DNA of 64,000 bases from DASYAN01 sp963727755 (lineage in GTDB: Bacteria; Chloroflexota; Ktedonobacteria; Ktedonobacterales; Ktedonobacteraceae), in NCBI GenBank assembly GCA_963727755.1, contig CAVSHN010000017.1, forward strand, positions 400,919 to 464,918, given 5' to 3'. Positions 7,689-16,073 of the stretch are shown here, piece after piece. The notes beneath the pieces are model-generated. The model did no database searches and had not been told where the DNA came from. It saw only the letters and a list, made by a program, of their open reading frames with translations. The translations under genes and the position numbers were made by a program. Within the stretch, counting starts at the first letter, position 1; each line of letters starts with the position of its first letter.

Positions 7689-10600
7689 GAGACAACTCCA
7701 ATCCTTTCAAGAGGAGAGAGGCCAGAAGGATATCAATCAAAAAGAATTTGATGATATTCAAGAAGAGCATGAGGAAGTTCTGAAAGATCAGAGCGATATT
7801 CTCAAAGAGCAACAGGAAGTTCTGAAAAATTGCGATTACATTCTACAAGGTAGGCCTGATTCTGACAAATTTTGGATGAATAATCCCGATGATAAATATG
7901 CGGGAAAAACTTACAAGGAACTAAGGGGGGCCTTGCAAAAGCTGAGCAAGGTTCGGCAAAAAGACTTGAAGGTTCTGCAAGAGCACGATGAAGTCCTGCA
8001 AAAGCGCTTAGAGATCCGGCAAGAGCATGAGAAAGTCCGGCAACTGTTGCATGACGCACAAGATATGCTGACATCTGGCAATCTTCCAGATAAAAAATGC
8101 GGCCACTGGCAAAAGCTTAGCGAGGTCCTGCAAAATTGCGATCAGGCCCTGCAAAATTGCGATGAGGTCCTGCAAAAGCGCAGTAAGATCCTGCAAAAGT
8201 TGTATGACACTGTGCACAAGCTAACACATGATAACCTCTCACCAGAACGACATGCAGACGTGGAAAGGTCGGGTGCGGTCCTCCAAGAGCACAGTGAGAT
8301 CCTGCAAAAGTTGTATGACACTCTGCACAAGCAGGCATCTCTCGATCTCTCACCAGAGCAACGTGCAGACTTGCAACATTCTCACAAGGTCCTGCAAAAG
8401 AGCTTGGAGGCCCTGCAACTGTTGCATGACACTGAGCAAAAGCTGGCATCTTCCGATCTCACACCAGAACAACGTGCAGACTTGCAACATTCTTGTCAGG
8501 CCCTGCAAAAGCGCAGCAAGTCTCTACAAAGGTTGTATGAGGCGAAAATTCAATTAGCAGATAATAATACCGTAGGCGCTGGGCCCACATGGTTGGAAGA
8601 ATCTTATAATGTCCTACAAAAGTGGTATGAAGCGGATGACAAGCTGACACATGGCAATCTCTCAGATGCAGAACATCTACATTTGGAAAAGTCCTGTGAG
8701 ATCCTACTAGAGCGCAGCTATACTCTGCAACTGTTAGAAGAGACTAGGCAGATGTTGACACGTGATGATCTCTCAGAAGAACAACGTAAACACTTAAGAC
8801 GAGATTCTCATCGGGTCCTGCTAAAACGCTCGGAGGTCCTGCAAGAGCAGTACGAGGTCCGGCAACAGTTGTATGATGCTGAGCAAAAGTTGACAGATGA
8901 TAATCTCCCAGATGCAGAGCGCCAATACCAGGAAGAGCTTCGCAAGGTCCTGCAAGAACGCCCAGATGTCCTGCAAAAGCTGTACGGGTCACATAAAGAT
9001 CTTTACGAGGTGAAACAACAGTTGTATGATACTAAGCAAAAATTGGCAGAAGCTAATCTCCCAGGTACAGAACGCCAACACTGGGAAAAGCTTCGCGAGG
9101 ACCTGCAAAAGCGCTCGCAGGATCTGCAAGAGCACTCGCAGGATCTGGAAAGACTCTCGCAGCCCCTGAAAGAATGCTCGGAGTTCCTGCAAAAGCAGTA
9201 CGAGGTCCGGCAACAGGTGTATGATACTGAGCAAAAGTTGGCAGAAGCTAAACTTCCAGATGCAGAACGCCAATACCAGAAAGAACTTCGCAAGGTCCTG
9301 CACAAGCAGGACGATATCCTGCAAAAGCTGCATAATGAGATACAAGAGCATTATGAGATACAGAAAGAGTTGTATGATACTAAGCAAAAGTTGGCACATG
9401 ATAATATCCCAGGTGCAGAACGCCAAGACTTGGAAAAGCTTTGCAAGGTCCTGCAAGATTGCAACGAGGACTTGCTAAGGCGCTCGCCGTACCTGACAGA
9501 GTTCTCGCGGACCCTGCAAACGCACTTGCAGGTCCTGCAACAGTTGCATGACACTGAGCAAAAGTTGACAGATGATAAACTTCCAGATGCAGAACGCCAA
9601 CACAGGGAAGAGCTTCGCAAGGTCCTGCACAAGCACTGTGCGGTCCTGCAACAGTTGCATGACGCGCTGCACAAGCTGACATATGACGACCTATCACCAG
9701 AACGACGTAAGCACTTGCAAAAAGCTCATATACCTCAGAAGGACTATAGCTCCTGGTTGAAGGCATTGAGCAAATGTCTAGCCGAGCAGACAGAGTCTAA
9801 TATTTCGCGAGATAAATCTGAAATCCTAAAATACATGATCTCACAATGCCAAAGAGGTTGCAAATTTGCAGAAAAACAGCAACATATCTATGATTATGAT
9901 TATAGTCAGATATCTCTTGATCTCCAGGAAAGAGTTAAAAAAACTATGGAATCTATTGAATATCTGTATGATGATCATTTAAAGTATATAGATAACTATG
10001 TTACTTACATAGGAGCCGCATCTAATAGGTCTGAGAGCGATATGAGAGATGAGATTGATATATACAAAGAAGAGGATGATAGACGCGTACTTAGTGAGAA
10101 GTATCTCGAAGTTCTGGCAAAGTATCCCAATGTCATACAAGAGATAGGACGAGCCAACCATTCACAAGCAGAGGATGCGTCTTGCAGGGTCCTAGAAATA
10201 CGGAAAGAGAACTTGGACTGGCTATCTGATATCAATTATTTCCGATATCAGTGGTATAAGAATGTTATGGATATAAGAGTGAAACTTGAGGAGGACCTAG
10301 AGAAATTCCCCTCTCACCAGACTGACCTCAATCTCTCACCAGAAGAACGTGAAATGCCGCTAAATTTACTAAAAGAGCGGAGTAATGCCCTGAAAGAGTA
10401 TCAAAAGGTACGGCAATTGCAGTTGGATAACAAGCAACAGTTGCTTAGGATTGAGCGGGAGGAGTCGGATGACGACACTGAGGAGAATCTGAGAGATCCC
10501 AATCGTCAAGCCTTGAAACAAGGGCTACAAAGCGAGAGGGATATTCGGCAAGAGCTGCAAGGGGTCCTGCAAAAACGGTGCGAGGTCCTGCAAGAGTTGT

Positions 10601-11319
10601 ATGATATTAAGCACGAGCAGACATCTCCTAATCTCTCACAACAGGAGCACAAGGCTCTAGAAGAGCAGTATAGGGTCCTGCAACAGGAGTGCGAGGTCCT
10701 GCAAAAGCAGTACGAGGTCCTGCAAAAGCGGTGCGAGGTCCTGCAAGAACGCTCGCAGGTCCTGCAAGAGCTGTACAAGGTATGGCAACAGTTGGATGAT
10801 GCTGAGCAAAAGTTGACAGGTGATAATCTCCCAGATGCAGAGCGCCAATACCAGGAAGAGCTTCGCAAGGTCCTGCAAAAGCGGTGCGAGGCCCTGCAAA
10901 AGCTGCAAGGGGTATATAAAGATCTATACGAGGTGCAACAACAGTTGGATGATACTAAGCAAAAGTTGGCAGATGCTAATTTCCCAGGTACAGAACGCAA
11001 ACACTGGGAAAGGCTTCGCGAGGTCCTGCAAAAGCGCTCGCAGGATCTGCGAATGCACACGCAGCCCCTGAAAGAACTCTCGCAGCCCCTGAAAGAATGC
11101 TCGGAGGCCCTGCAACAGTTGCATGATATTAAGCACGAGCAGACATCTCCTAATCTCTCACAACAGGAGCGCGAAGACCTGGCAGAGCAGTATAAGGTCC
11201 TGCAAAAGCAGTACGAGGTCCTGCAAAAGCGGTGCGAGGTCCTGCAAAAGTTTTATGATACGACAACGGTTCGCCAAAGTCTTGATTCCGCAGAACAAAG
11301 TAACTCACAGGAGAGATAA
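7678..11319 (+). CDS. Giant heptad-repeat coiled-coil protein (1213 residues)
   Basis: Almost the whole protein is built of seven-residue units of the type VLQKRCE/VLQKQYE/VLQERSQ, giving a long L/V-Q-K-E heptad pattern. About every 40-60 residues these are interrupted by a hinge such as AEQKLTDDNLPDAERQYQ or HKQASLDLSPEQRADLQHS, so a segmented rod is likely. The middle (about residues 690-880) is less regular. There is no signal peptide, membrane segment, Walker motif or recognisable head domain. The encoding DNA is highly repetitive (GGTCCTGCAAAAG recurs many times) and includes a 253-bp duplication. A near-perfect hairpin follows the stop. Function unknown; a structural or scaffold role is only a guess. 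Confidence 0.75.
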   Translation: MDLRRQLQSFQEERGQKDINQKEFDDIQEEHEEVLKDQSDILKEQQEVLKNCDYILQGRPDSDKFWMNNPDDKYAGKTYKELRGALQKLSKVRQKDLKVLQEHDEVLQKRLEIRQEHEKVRQLLHDAQDMLTSGNLPDKKCGHWQKLSEVLQNCDQALQNCDEVLQKRSKILQKLYDTVHKLTHDNLSPERHADVERSGAVLQEHSEILQKLYDTLHKQASLDLSPEQRADLQHSHKVLQKSLEALQLLHDTEQKLASSDLTPEQRADLQHSCQALQKRSKSLQRLYEAKIQLADNNTVGAGPTWLEESYNVLQKWYEADDKLTHGNLSDAEHLHLEKSCEILLERSYTLQLLEETRQMLTRDDLSEEQRKHLRRDSHRVLLKRSEVLQEQYEVRQQLYDAEQKLTDDNLPDAERQYQEELRKVLQERPDVLQKLYGSHKDLYEVKQQLYDTKQKLAEANLPGTERQHWEKLREDLQKRSQDLQEHSQDLERLSQPLKECSEFLQKQYEVRQQVYDTEQKLAEAKLPDAERQYQKELRKVLHKQDDILQKLHNEIQEHYEIQKELYDTKQKLAHDNIPGAERQDLEKLCKVLQDCNEDLLRRSPYLTEFSRTLQTHLQVLQQLHDTEQKLTDDKLPDAERQHREELRKVLHKHCAVLQQLHDALHKLTYDDLSPERRKHLQKAHIPQKDYSSWLKALSKCLAEQTESNISRDKSEILKYMISQCQRGCKFAEKQQHIYDYDYSQISLDLQERVKKTMESIEYLYDDHLKYIDNYVTYIGAASNRSESDMRDEIDIYKEEDDRRVLSEKYLEVLAKYPNVIQEIGRANHSQAEDASCRVLEIRKENLDWLSDINYFRYQWYKNVMDIRVKLEEDLEKFPSHQTDLNLSPEEREMPLNLLKERSNALKEYQKVRQLQLDNKQQLLRIEREESDDDTEENLRDPNRQALKQGLQSERDIRQELQGVLQKRCEVLQELYDIKHEQTSPNLSQQEHKALEEQYRVLQQECEVLQKQYEVLQKRCEVLQERSQVLQELYKVWQQLDDAEQKLTGDNLPDAERQYQEELRKVLQKRCEALQKLQGVYKDLYEVQQQLDDTKQKLADANFPGTERKHWERLREVLQKRSQDLRMHTQPLKELSQPLKECSEALQQLHDIKHEQTSPNLSQQEREDLAEQYKVLQKQYEVLQKRCEVLQKFYDTTTVRQSLDSAEQSNSQER
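8875..9127 (+). repeat. Intragenic 253-bp duplication, copy 1
   Basis: This stretch and 10798-11050 align without gaps at a constant offset of 1923 bp and differ at scattered positions. Both begin GATGCTGAGCAAAAGTTGAC and end CGCTCGCAGGATCTGC. They encode the same hinge-plus-heptad block of the giant coiled-coil protein. Confidence 0.8.
10798..11050 (+). repeat. Intragenic 253-bp duplication, copy 2
   Basis: This is the second copy of the block at 8875-9127. The equal length keeps the heptad register in both copies. The differences cluster in the heptads between the two hinge segments. Confidence 0.8.
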
Positions 11320-11325
11320 GGATAA

Positions 11326-11379
11326 CACTGAGAGAGTGTTTGAAGAGCGATCCCATCAGTAGGAAAAACACTCTCAGTG
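11326..11379. terminator. Hairpin between the giant repeat gene and the URO-D-like gene
   Basis: CACTGAGAGAGTGTTT (11326-11341) pairs with AAACACTCTCAGTG (11366-11379) with a two-base bulge and a 24-base loop. It sits between two convergent genes and probably ends transcription from one or both sides. It lacks a long T run on the plus side. Confidence 0.5.
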
Positions 11380-11394
11380 AAGGTATCCACCTCT

Positions 11395-12385
11395 TCACGA
11401 AGTTAACACGTGCCGGACAGCTTCGAGATTGCGCCTGGGTACTTCAGGAGATACCGTGCAACCAGGAGCGAGCAGCAATGAATGATCGCCAGCCAACTCC
11501 AAGACCTGGGCAACTTCTTCCTGAATCTGGTCAGGAGAACCACTCTTGAGCGTTTGGCGGTTTAAGCCTCCCATGGCAACTTTGCCAGAACGTCGTTTTC
11601 CTTCCTGCAAGTCTGGATTGCCTGCAGCAAAGGCATCCCAACTGATCACTTGTACCGGGTAAGTAGCTAGTGAGTCAAAGTAGATCCGTTCACCACAATT
11701 GTGCAGGATAGTCAGCTTGCTCCGACTCTTGATGGCATCTAGGAATTCTCAGATCGTATTGCGCACCAAACTCGTGATACTGGTCCTGTGTCAATAAATC
11801 TTGCGTGGCCCAACCATTGGTTGTATAGAAAATGCCACTGGCACCTGCGTCCATGCACGCAATGGCATAGTTCATCAACGTTTCGGTAATCACCCGCAAT
11901 GCAGCATGTAATGCAGCACGACCCTCACGCATACTATCAAGTACAAGCTCCGGTTTGTTGCCAACTAAGTATTTAGCCACACCCAATGGGCAAAAGATGG
12001 TCTGCACAAAATAGGCATCATAGCCAACTTGATGGTCGAGTAACTGCATTAGGCGTAATTGATCCTTGAAGGGGCCCCAATCGGGATCAAGTTGACGGAT
12101 ACGTTTCCAATCAGAGACACTTTTAATTGGGCTGTCTTCAAAGATTGGTGCTTGATATTCTGCGCCAGAAGGCCGATAACGTGCTTTCCAGGCTTCAGCA
12201 AAGTAAGTAACTCGCGGATTCACCTTGAGAAAGTCCCAATCATTTGCGGTAAAATCTTCTACGATTGATGCCATCAATGACGAGATATCCCACTCATGTA
12301 CATAATCAGAGCGCCAGATGCTTACTGGAACACGATCAACATTCTCGCCGCGCACAGCGGCCTCAACTCGTTCTTTTTTATTCAT
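11395..12385 (-). pseudogene. Uroporphyrinogen-decarboxylase-family (URO-D superfamily) protein, frameshifted
   Basis: The first frame (12385 to about 11,750) begins MNKKERVEAAVRGENVDRVP and continues GYDAYFVQTIFCPLG and ACMDAGASGIFYTTNGW, the pattern of URO-D-like corrinoid or coenzyme M methyltransferases rather than true HemE. Near 11,750 the frame changes. The remaining family sequence (KLTILHNCGERIYFDSLA, then LLLAPGCTVSPEVPRRNLEA) continues in another frame to 11395. A single-base indel would restore about 330 residues. A good ribosome binding site (GAAAGGA) precedes the ATG at 12385. The gene follows the response regulator by 15 bp, so it is the third gene of that operon. Whether the frameshift is real or a sequence error is open. 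Confidence 0.75.
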
Positions 12386-12400
12386 AAAAATCCTTTCAGG

Positions 12401-13129
12401 TTAATCATCACCGTCTAGTGCTTTAAAACGATAGCCGACCCCGCGCTCAGTCAGAATGTATTGAGGATGAGCCGGATCTTTCTCCAGCTTTTGCCGTAAA
12501 TACGTAATATAGAGGCGTAGGTAATGAGCTTCATCCCGATACTCGCGTCCCCAGACCTTCGAGAGCAATGTCTCGTGGGTGAGCAAACGACCAGCATTAC
12601 TCACCAGATGATAGAGCAAACGATACTCCGTGGGACGTAACACAACTTTTTTACCACGTACAACTACCTCTCGACGTGCGAAATCAATTCTTAAGTCTGG
12701 ATCAACCACAATCTCTGTCTTACGAGAGGGTGGGGCCATCAAGGAACGACGCAATAGCGCCCGAATCCGCGAGAGCAATTCACGCGGACTGAAAGGCTTG
12801 GCCAGATAGTCATCTGCACCTAGGTCCAGCCCATGGATTTTGTCTTGCTCGCTTTGTCGAACTGTAAGCATAATGACAGGGGCAGTAGATACCTCACGGA
12901 TAGCCCGTAATGTCTCAAAGCCATCCATTTCAGGCATCATCACATCCAGCACAATCAGGTCCGGCAAATTCTCACGTAGTTGATTTAGAGCTTGAACACC
13001 ATCACCCGCTTCAATGACACGATAATGCTCTAGTTCCAAGTTCATACGTATAAAATCACGAATACGTGCTTCATCATCTACGATGAGGATAGTCATGTCT
13101 CGTTGATCAAATGCTTCCTGTTCCATCAT
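12401..13129 (-). CDS. OmpR/KdpE-type response regulator
   Basis: The product has an N-terminal receiver domain (ILIVDDEARIRDF; phospho-acceptor Asp near residue 60 in LIVLDVMMPEMDG; conserved Lys in DDYLAKPFSPRE). A C-terminal winged-helix DNA-binding domain follows (LRPTEYRLLYHLVSNAGRLL, ending ILTERGVGYRF), as in OmpR/PhoB/KdpE. I choose the ATG at 13129 (or 13126), which overlaps the end of the kinase gene by about 23 bases and so suggests translational coupling. The open frame runs further upstream, but that sequence lies wholly inside the kinase gene. It should be phosphorylated by the kinase encoded just upstream. Confidence 0.92.
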   Translation of the reverse strand: MMEQEAFDQRDMTILIVDDEARIRDFIRMNLELEHYRVIEAGDGVQALNQLRENLPDLIVLDVMMPEMDGFETLRAIREVSTAPVIMLTVRQSEQDKIHGLDLGADDYLAKPFSPRELLSRIRALLRRSLMAPPSRKTEIVVDPDLRIDFARREVVVRGKKVVLRPTEYRLLYHLVSNAGRLLTHETLLSKVWGREYRDEAHYLRLYITYLRQKLEKDPAHPQYILTERGVGYRFKALDGDD

Positions 13130-14678
13130 CAAATACCACCATAGGTAATTGCGCTTTCTCCTCACGAGGTAAGCTGAATGAAAACGTTGAGCCTTCTCGT
13201 AGCGTGCTCTCCATCCAAATGCGCCCTCCATGCGCATCAATAATGGCACGACAGATATACAACCCTAAGCCAGCTCCCGGCAAAGATTGTACTGTAGAGT
13301 CACTAGCGCGTTGGAAGCGGTCAAAGATTTGCTGCTGCTCACGCACAGGGATGCCCATGCCAAAATCACGTACGCTGACAATTACTTCTTCTCCTGTGGC
13401 ATAACAGGCTACAACAATCTCCGCACGACGCGGTGAGTACTTCATAGCATTATCTAACAAATTTTGTAGGACTTCTTCTATCCGATCTCGATCGGCCACG
13501 ACGGTGGGCAATTGAGGCGGAATTGCTACTACGATATTGACACCCGGCGTTTTGGCACGCAAACGACGCACAACACTGCGAATTAAGTATTCAAGATCCA
13601 GTGATGCAATATCCATTTGCAACCCGTTGGCTTGAATACGCGAAGCATAGAGCAAATTGCCCACTAGCTTATTCAATCGATCGGCCTCTTCCTCAATGGC
13701 TTTGAGACGGGATCGCAATGCAGCCGGGTCCAGTTTGGCATCGGTACGCGCTAAGGTCGATGCATAGCCTTTGATAATGGCTATCGGCGTCTGTAACTCA
13801 TGCGAGATGACGGAAATAAAGGTCGAACGTTGCTCTTCTTGCTGGCGCTTACGCGTGAGATCACGCACGTTTAGAATACCTCCCGTTGGTTCACCTCTGG
13901 GAGAACGCAGACAGGTGGAGGTGACAGCAACGGCAAAACGCTGCCCATCACGTGCACAAATCACCATTTCGCGGTTTACTACTTCCTGACCTGCAAAAGC
14001 TTGCAAAATCGGCGAGTCCTCTAAACCTAATTTATTTCCATAACGATCTTGTGGACGCAAGACTTTAAAGTACAATTGTCCCAGTACTTCGCTTTCACGC
14101 CAGCCTGTCAGACGCTCCATCGCTGGGTTAAAGTCGATGATACGTAAGGCATTATCAACGGTCAATATCCCGTCAGTGCTATGGCGAAAGATAGCTGCGA
14201 GCCTGGCCTGCTCTTTGAGCAAAGATTGCGAGGTAAGAGCACTGCGCAATCCGGCTGCTAGTTGAGCGATAAAGAAGTGTAGAGCACCCGAACTATTCGC
14301 ACCATCTCTCTCCCCTTCTGGTTCGAAACACGAACGGGCCGTTATTGGCCGTAAAAAGTGAAGAATACCTAGGAGCCCAAGTTGATCGTAGACAGCCAGC
14401 GAACCATATTCAATCCCTTGCTGCTCCACTACCTCTTCTGCAATCCCCAGCTGTCGTGCCAAGTCTGGAGCAAGCGTCTCAAACACTAGCGGATGCAGGG
14501 AGTTCGGTTGCATACCTTCCTGGACATAAGCCAGCAGTAAAGGCAATACTGGCTCATTTATCTGATACAGAATATACTCGGTACTACTCTGTGGATCAAA
14601 TGCCTCGTTCGATATCACAAACACGCCAGCTAGGCCACATAACAATTGTACGGCACTACCAATCAGAATAGTTAGCAT
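13107..14678 (-). CDS. Sensor histidine kinase with GAF-like and PAS domains
   Basis: Domains in order: an N-terminal region of about 170 residues that looks GAF-like (IEYGSLAVYDQLGLLGILHF), a PAS domain (IFRHSTDGILTVDNALRIID and AMERLTGWRESEVLG), a HisKA dimerisation domain with the phospho-acceptor His near residue 290 (SVISHELQTPIAIIKGYAS), and an HATPase domain with N box NLLDNAMKYS, G1 VRDFGMGIP and G2 GAGLGLYICR. There is at most one hydrophobic segment at the very start, so the kinase is probably cytosolic. It forms a three-gene operon with the response regulator and the URO-D-like gene. No clear ribosome binding site precedes the ATG at 14678, so the start is uncertain. Confidence 0.92.
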   Translation of the reverse strand: MLTILIGSAVQLLCGLAGVFVISNEAFDPQSSTEYILYQINEPVLPLLLAYVQEGMQPNSLHPLVFETLAPDLARQLGIAEEVVEQQGIEYGSLAVYDQLGLLGILHFLRPITARSCFEPEGERDGANSSGALHFFIAQLAAGLRSALTSQSLLKEQARLAAIFRHSTDGILTVDNALRIIDFNPAMERLTGWRESEVLGQLYFKVLRPQDRYGNKLGLEDSPILQAFAGQEVVNREMVICARDGQRFAVAVTSTCLRSPRGEPTGGILNVRDLTRKRQQEEQRSTFISVISHELQTPIAIIKGYASTLARTDAKLDPAALRSRLKAIEEEADRLNKLVGNLLYASRIQANGLQMDIASLDLEYLIRSVVRRLRAKTPGVNIVVAIPPQLPTVVADRDRIEEVLQNLLDNAMKYSPRRAEIVVACYATGEEVIVSVRDFGMGIPVREQQQIFDRFQRASDSTVQSLPGAGLGLYICRAIIDAHGGRIWMESTLREGSTFSFSLPREEKAQLPMVVFDDGTGSI

Positions 14679-14771
14679 AAAAACATGTTGTTGGATGATA
14701 TTGGACAGTAGACTTGCCAGTCGGAGGCAACAATGCTATTGTAACACATATATGCTGAGGTGAGTAGACAT

Positions 14772-15500
14772 ATGTATTTCGACATCTTCACCCTTTTCCC
14801 TGCAATGTTTCAGGGACCATTTAGCGAGAGCATTCTGAAACGAGCACAAGAGCGTGGATTATTGAGTATCGCGCTGCACAATATTCGTGATGCAACGACC
14901 GATAAACATCATATCGTAGATGACTATCCATACGGCGGCGGAGCAGGGATGGTGATGAAACCTGAGCCCATTTTTGCCGCGATTGAGGCGGTCTATCAGG
15001 GTGGGCCAATCGTTTATCTGACTCCACAAGGACGCCTCTTCAACCAGCAGATTGCTCAGCAGTTTGCCCAGGAATCCCGCATGACGCTTCTCTGTGGCCA
15101 TTATGAGGGCATTGATGAACGCGTATGCAAGCACCTGGTAACCGATGAAATCTCGATTGGCGATTATGTGCTCACGGGCGGAGAGTTAGCTGCTATGATC
15201 GTTGTTGATGCAGTGAGCAGGCTCCTGCCGGGTGTGTTAGCAGAAGATTCGCCACAAGAAGAGTCCCATAGCAGCCATATGCTCGAGTATCCACAGTACA
15301 CACGACCACCAAATTTCAGGGGCTGGTCTGTCCCTGATATACTCCTCTCAGGCCACCACGAGAACATTGCTCGCTGGCGACGGAAAAAATCGCTCCGCCG
15401 CACCCGCCAACGCCGTCCTGATCTGTTTGCTAAACTAGATCTAAGCAGCAAACTTGATAAGAAGTTGCTGCAAAAGTTGGATGAAGAGAGTAATGAGTAA
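14772..15500 (+). CDS. trmD: tRNA (guanine-37-N1) methyltransferase
   Basis: TrmD uses S-adenosylmethionine to methylate G37 of tRNAs and so prevents frameshifting. The trefoil-knot motifs are present: YPYGGGAGMVMKPEPI, LCGHYEGIDERV and DEISIGDYVLTGGELA, followed by HSSHMLEYPQYTRP in the C-terminal half. I choose the ATG at 14772, preceded by TGAGGTGA, over a GTG at 14760. At about 242 residues it has the normal length. The C-terminus ends in a short lysine-rich tail (LSSKLDKKLLQKLDEE). It stands alone, without rimM or rplS beside it. Confidence 0.95.
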   Translation: MYFDIFTLFPAMFQGPFSESILKRAQERGLLSIALHNIRDATTDKHHIVDDYPYGGGAGMVMKPEPIFAAIEAVYQGGPIVYLTPQGRLFNQQIAQQFAQESRMTLLCGHYEGIDERVCKHLVTDEISIGDYVLTGGELAAMIVVDAVSRLLPGVLAEDSPQEESHSSHMLEYPQYTRPPNFRGWSVPDILLSGHHENIARWRRKKSLRRTRQRRPDLFAKLDLSSKLDKKLLQKLDEESNE

Positions 15501-15534
15501 ATAACAACTATTTCGCTCCTCCCATATCACTTCT

Positions 15535-15722
15535 TCCCAAAATGTCTCGCAAATGTCTAGCAGTTGTCCTCGACAAACCCCCATTTCTTGGGTATTCTTG
15601 AAGAGGAAGTTTGATAGCAAGTTGTGTTTTGAGACGCAAGATCTCAAGACACAACTTGCGAAGACACTTGGACCCTGCCAGAGGGCAGATCCGCATGAGC
15701 AAAGAAGAAAGAGGACCAGAAT
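15535..15722 (+). repeat. Upstream repeat R1, copy 1
   Basis: About 188 bp immediately before the first coiled-coil cassette gene closely matches 23182-23369 before the third. Shared words include ATGTCTCGCAAATGTCTAGC, TTGGGTATTCTTGAAGAGG and GACGCAAGATCTCAAGAC, and both end in GAAAGAGGACCAGAATGG at the start codon. It contains the translation signal and probably the promoter. A shorter version, from GCAAAGAAGAAAGAGGACC onward, also precedes the second gene at 19,379. Confidence 0.8.
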
Positions 15723-16047
15723 GGGCAAAAGAAGCAGAAAAAAGATCAATTGGCAGCCCTTAGAAATGGGTATGCCCTCCTCCGCCTCTCAGGAGGCAAA
15801 GAGAAAAAATATAGATTTTGCGACAGGCCGGAATACAAAACTAGAAGAAAGAGAACATAAAGTACAAGCTGAAAATTCACAAGAGCACGCGCCATCTGAT
15901 ACCAATTTGCTTTCAAAGGGGCAAACCTCTAATGAGGGGCAACGAGATGATTCTCAAGATTTTAGGGAAAAGGCGCTGAGCCAGGACTCTTCTGTCCCGG
16001 ATTCACCACTAGATCCGCCCCATCTTTTTGAGAGAGTCCAAAATTAG
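15721..16047 (+). CDS. N-terminal piece of coiled-coil cassette protein A
   Basis: The ATG at 15721 lies at the end of repeat R1 in the same context as its two paralogues (AGAGGACCAGAATG). The 108-residue piece is the family leader: SSASQEAKRKNIDFATG, then SQEHAPSDTN and TSNEGQRDD, matching the N-termini of cassettes B and C. It looks disordered. The frame closes at 16045-16047. The frame one base back is open from 16032 (ESPKLEEEACNKKEL) and leads into the long coiled coil, so a one-base change probably split one gene of about 1150 residues. CAAAAT is at the shift site but is not a standard slippery heptamer. Confidence 0.6.
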   Translation: MGKRSRKKINWQPLEMGMPSSASQEAKRKNIDFATGRNTKLEEREHKVQAENSQEHAPSDTNLLSKGQTSNEGQRDDSQDFREKALSQDSSVPDSPLDPPHLFERVQN

Positions 16048-16073
16048 AGGAAGAGGCTTGTAACAAAAAAGAG

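Noticed and set aside
16030..16047. Programmed -1 frameshift site in cassette A
   Set aside because: CCAAAAT is not a canonical slippery heptamer, no obvious pseudoknot follows, and other family members show similar accidental breaks.
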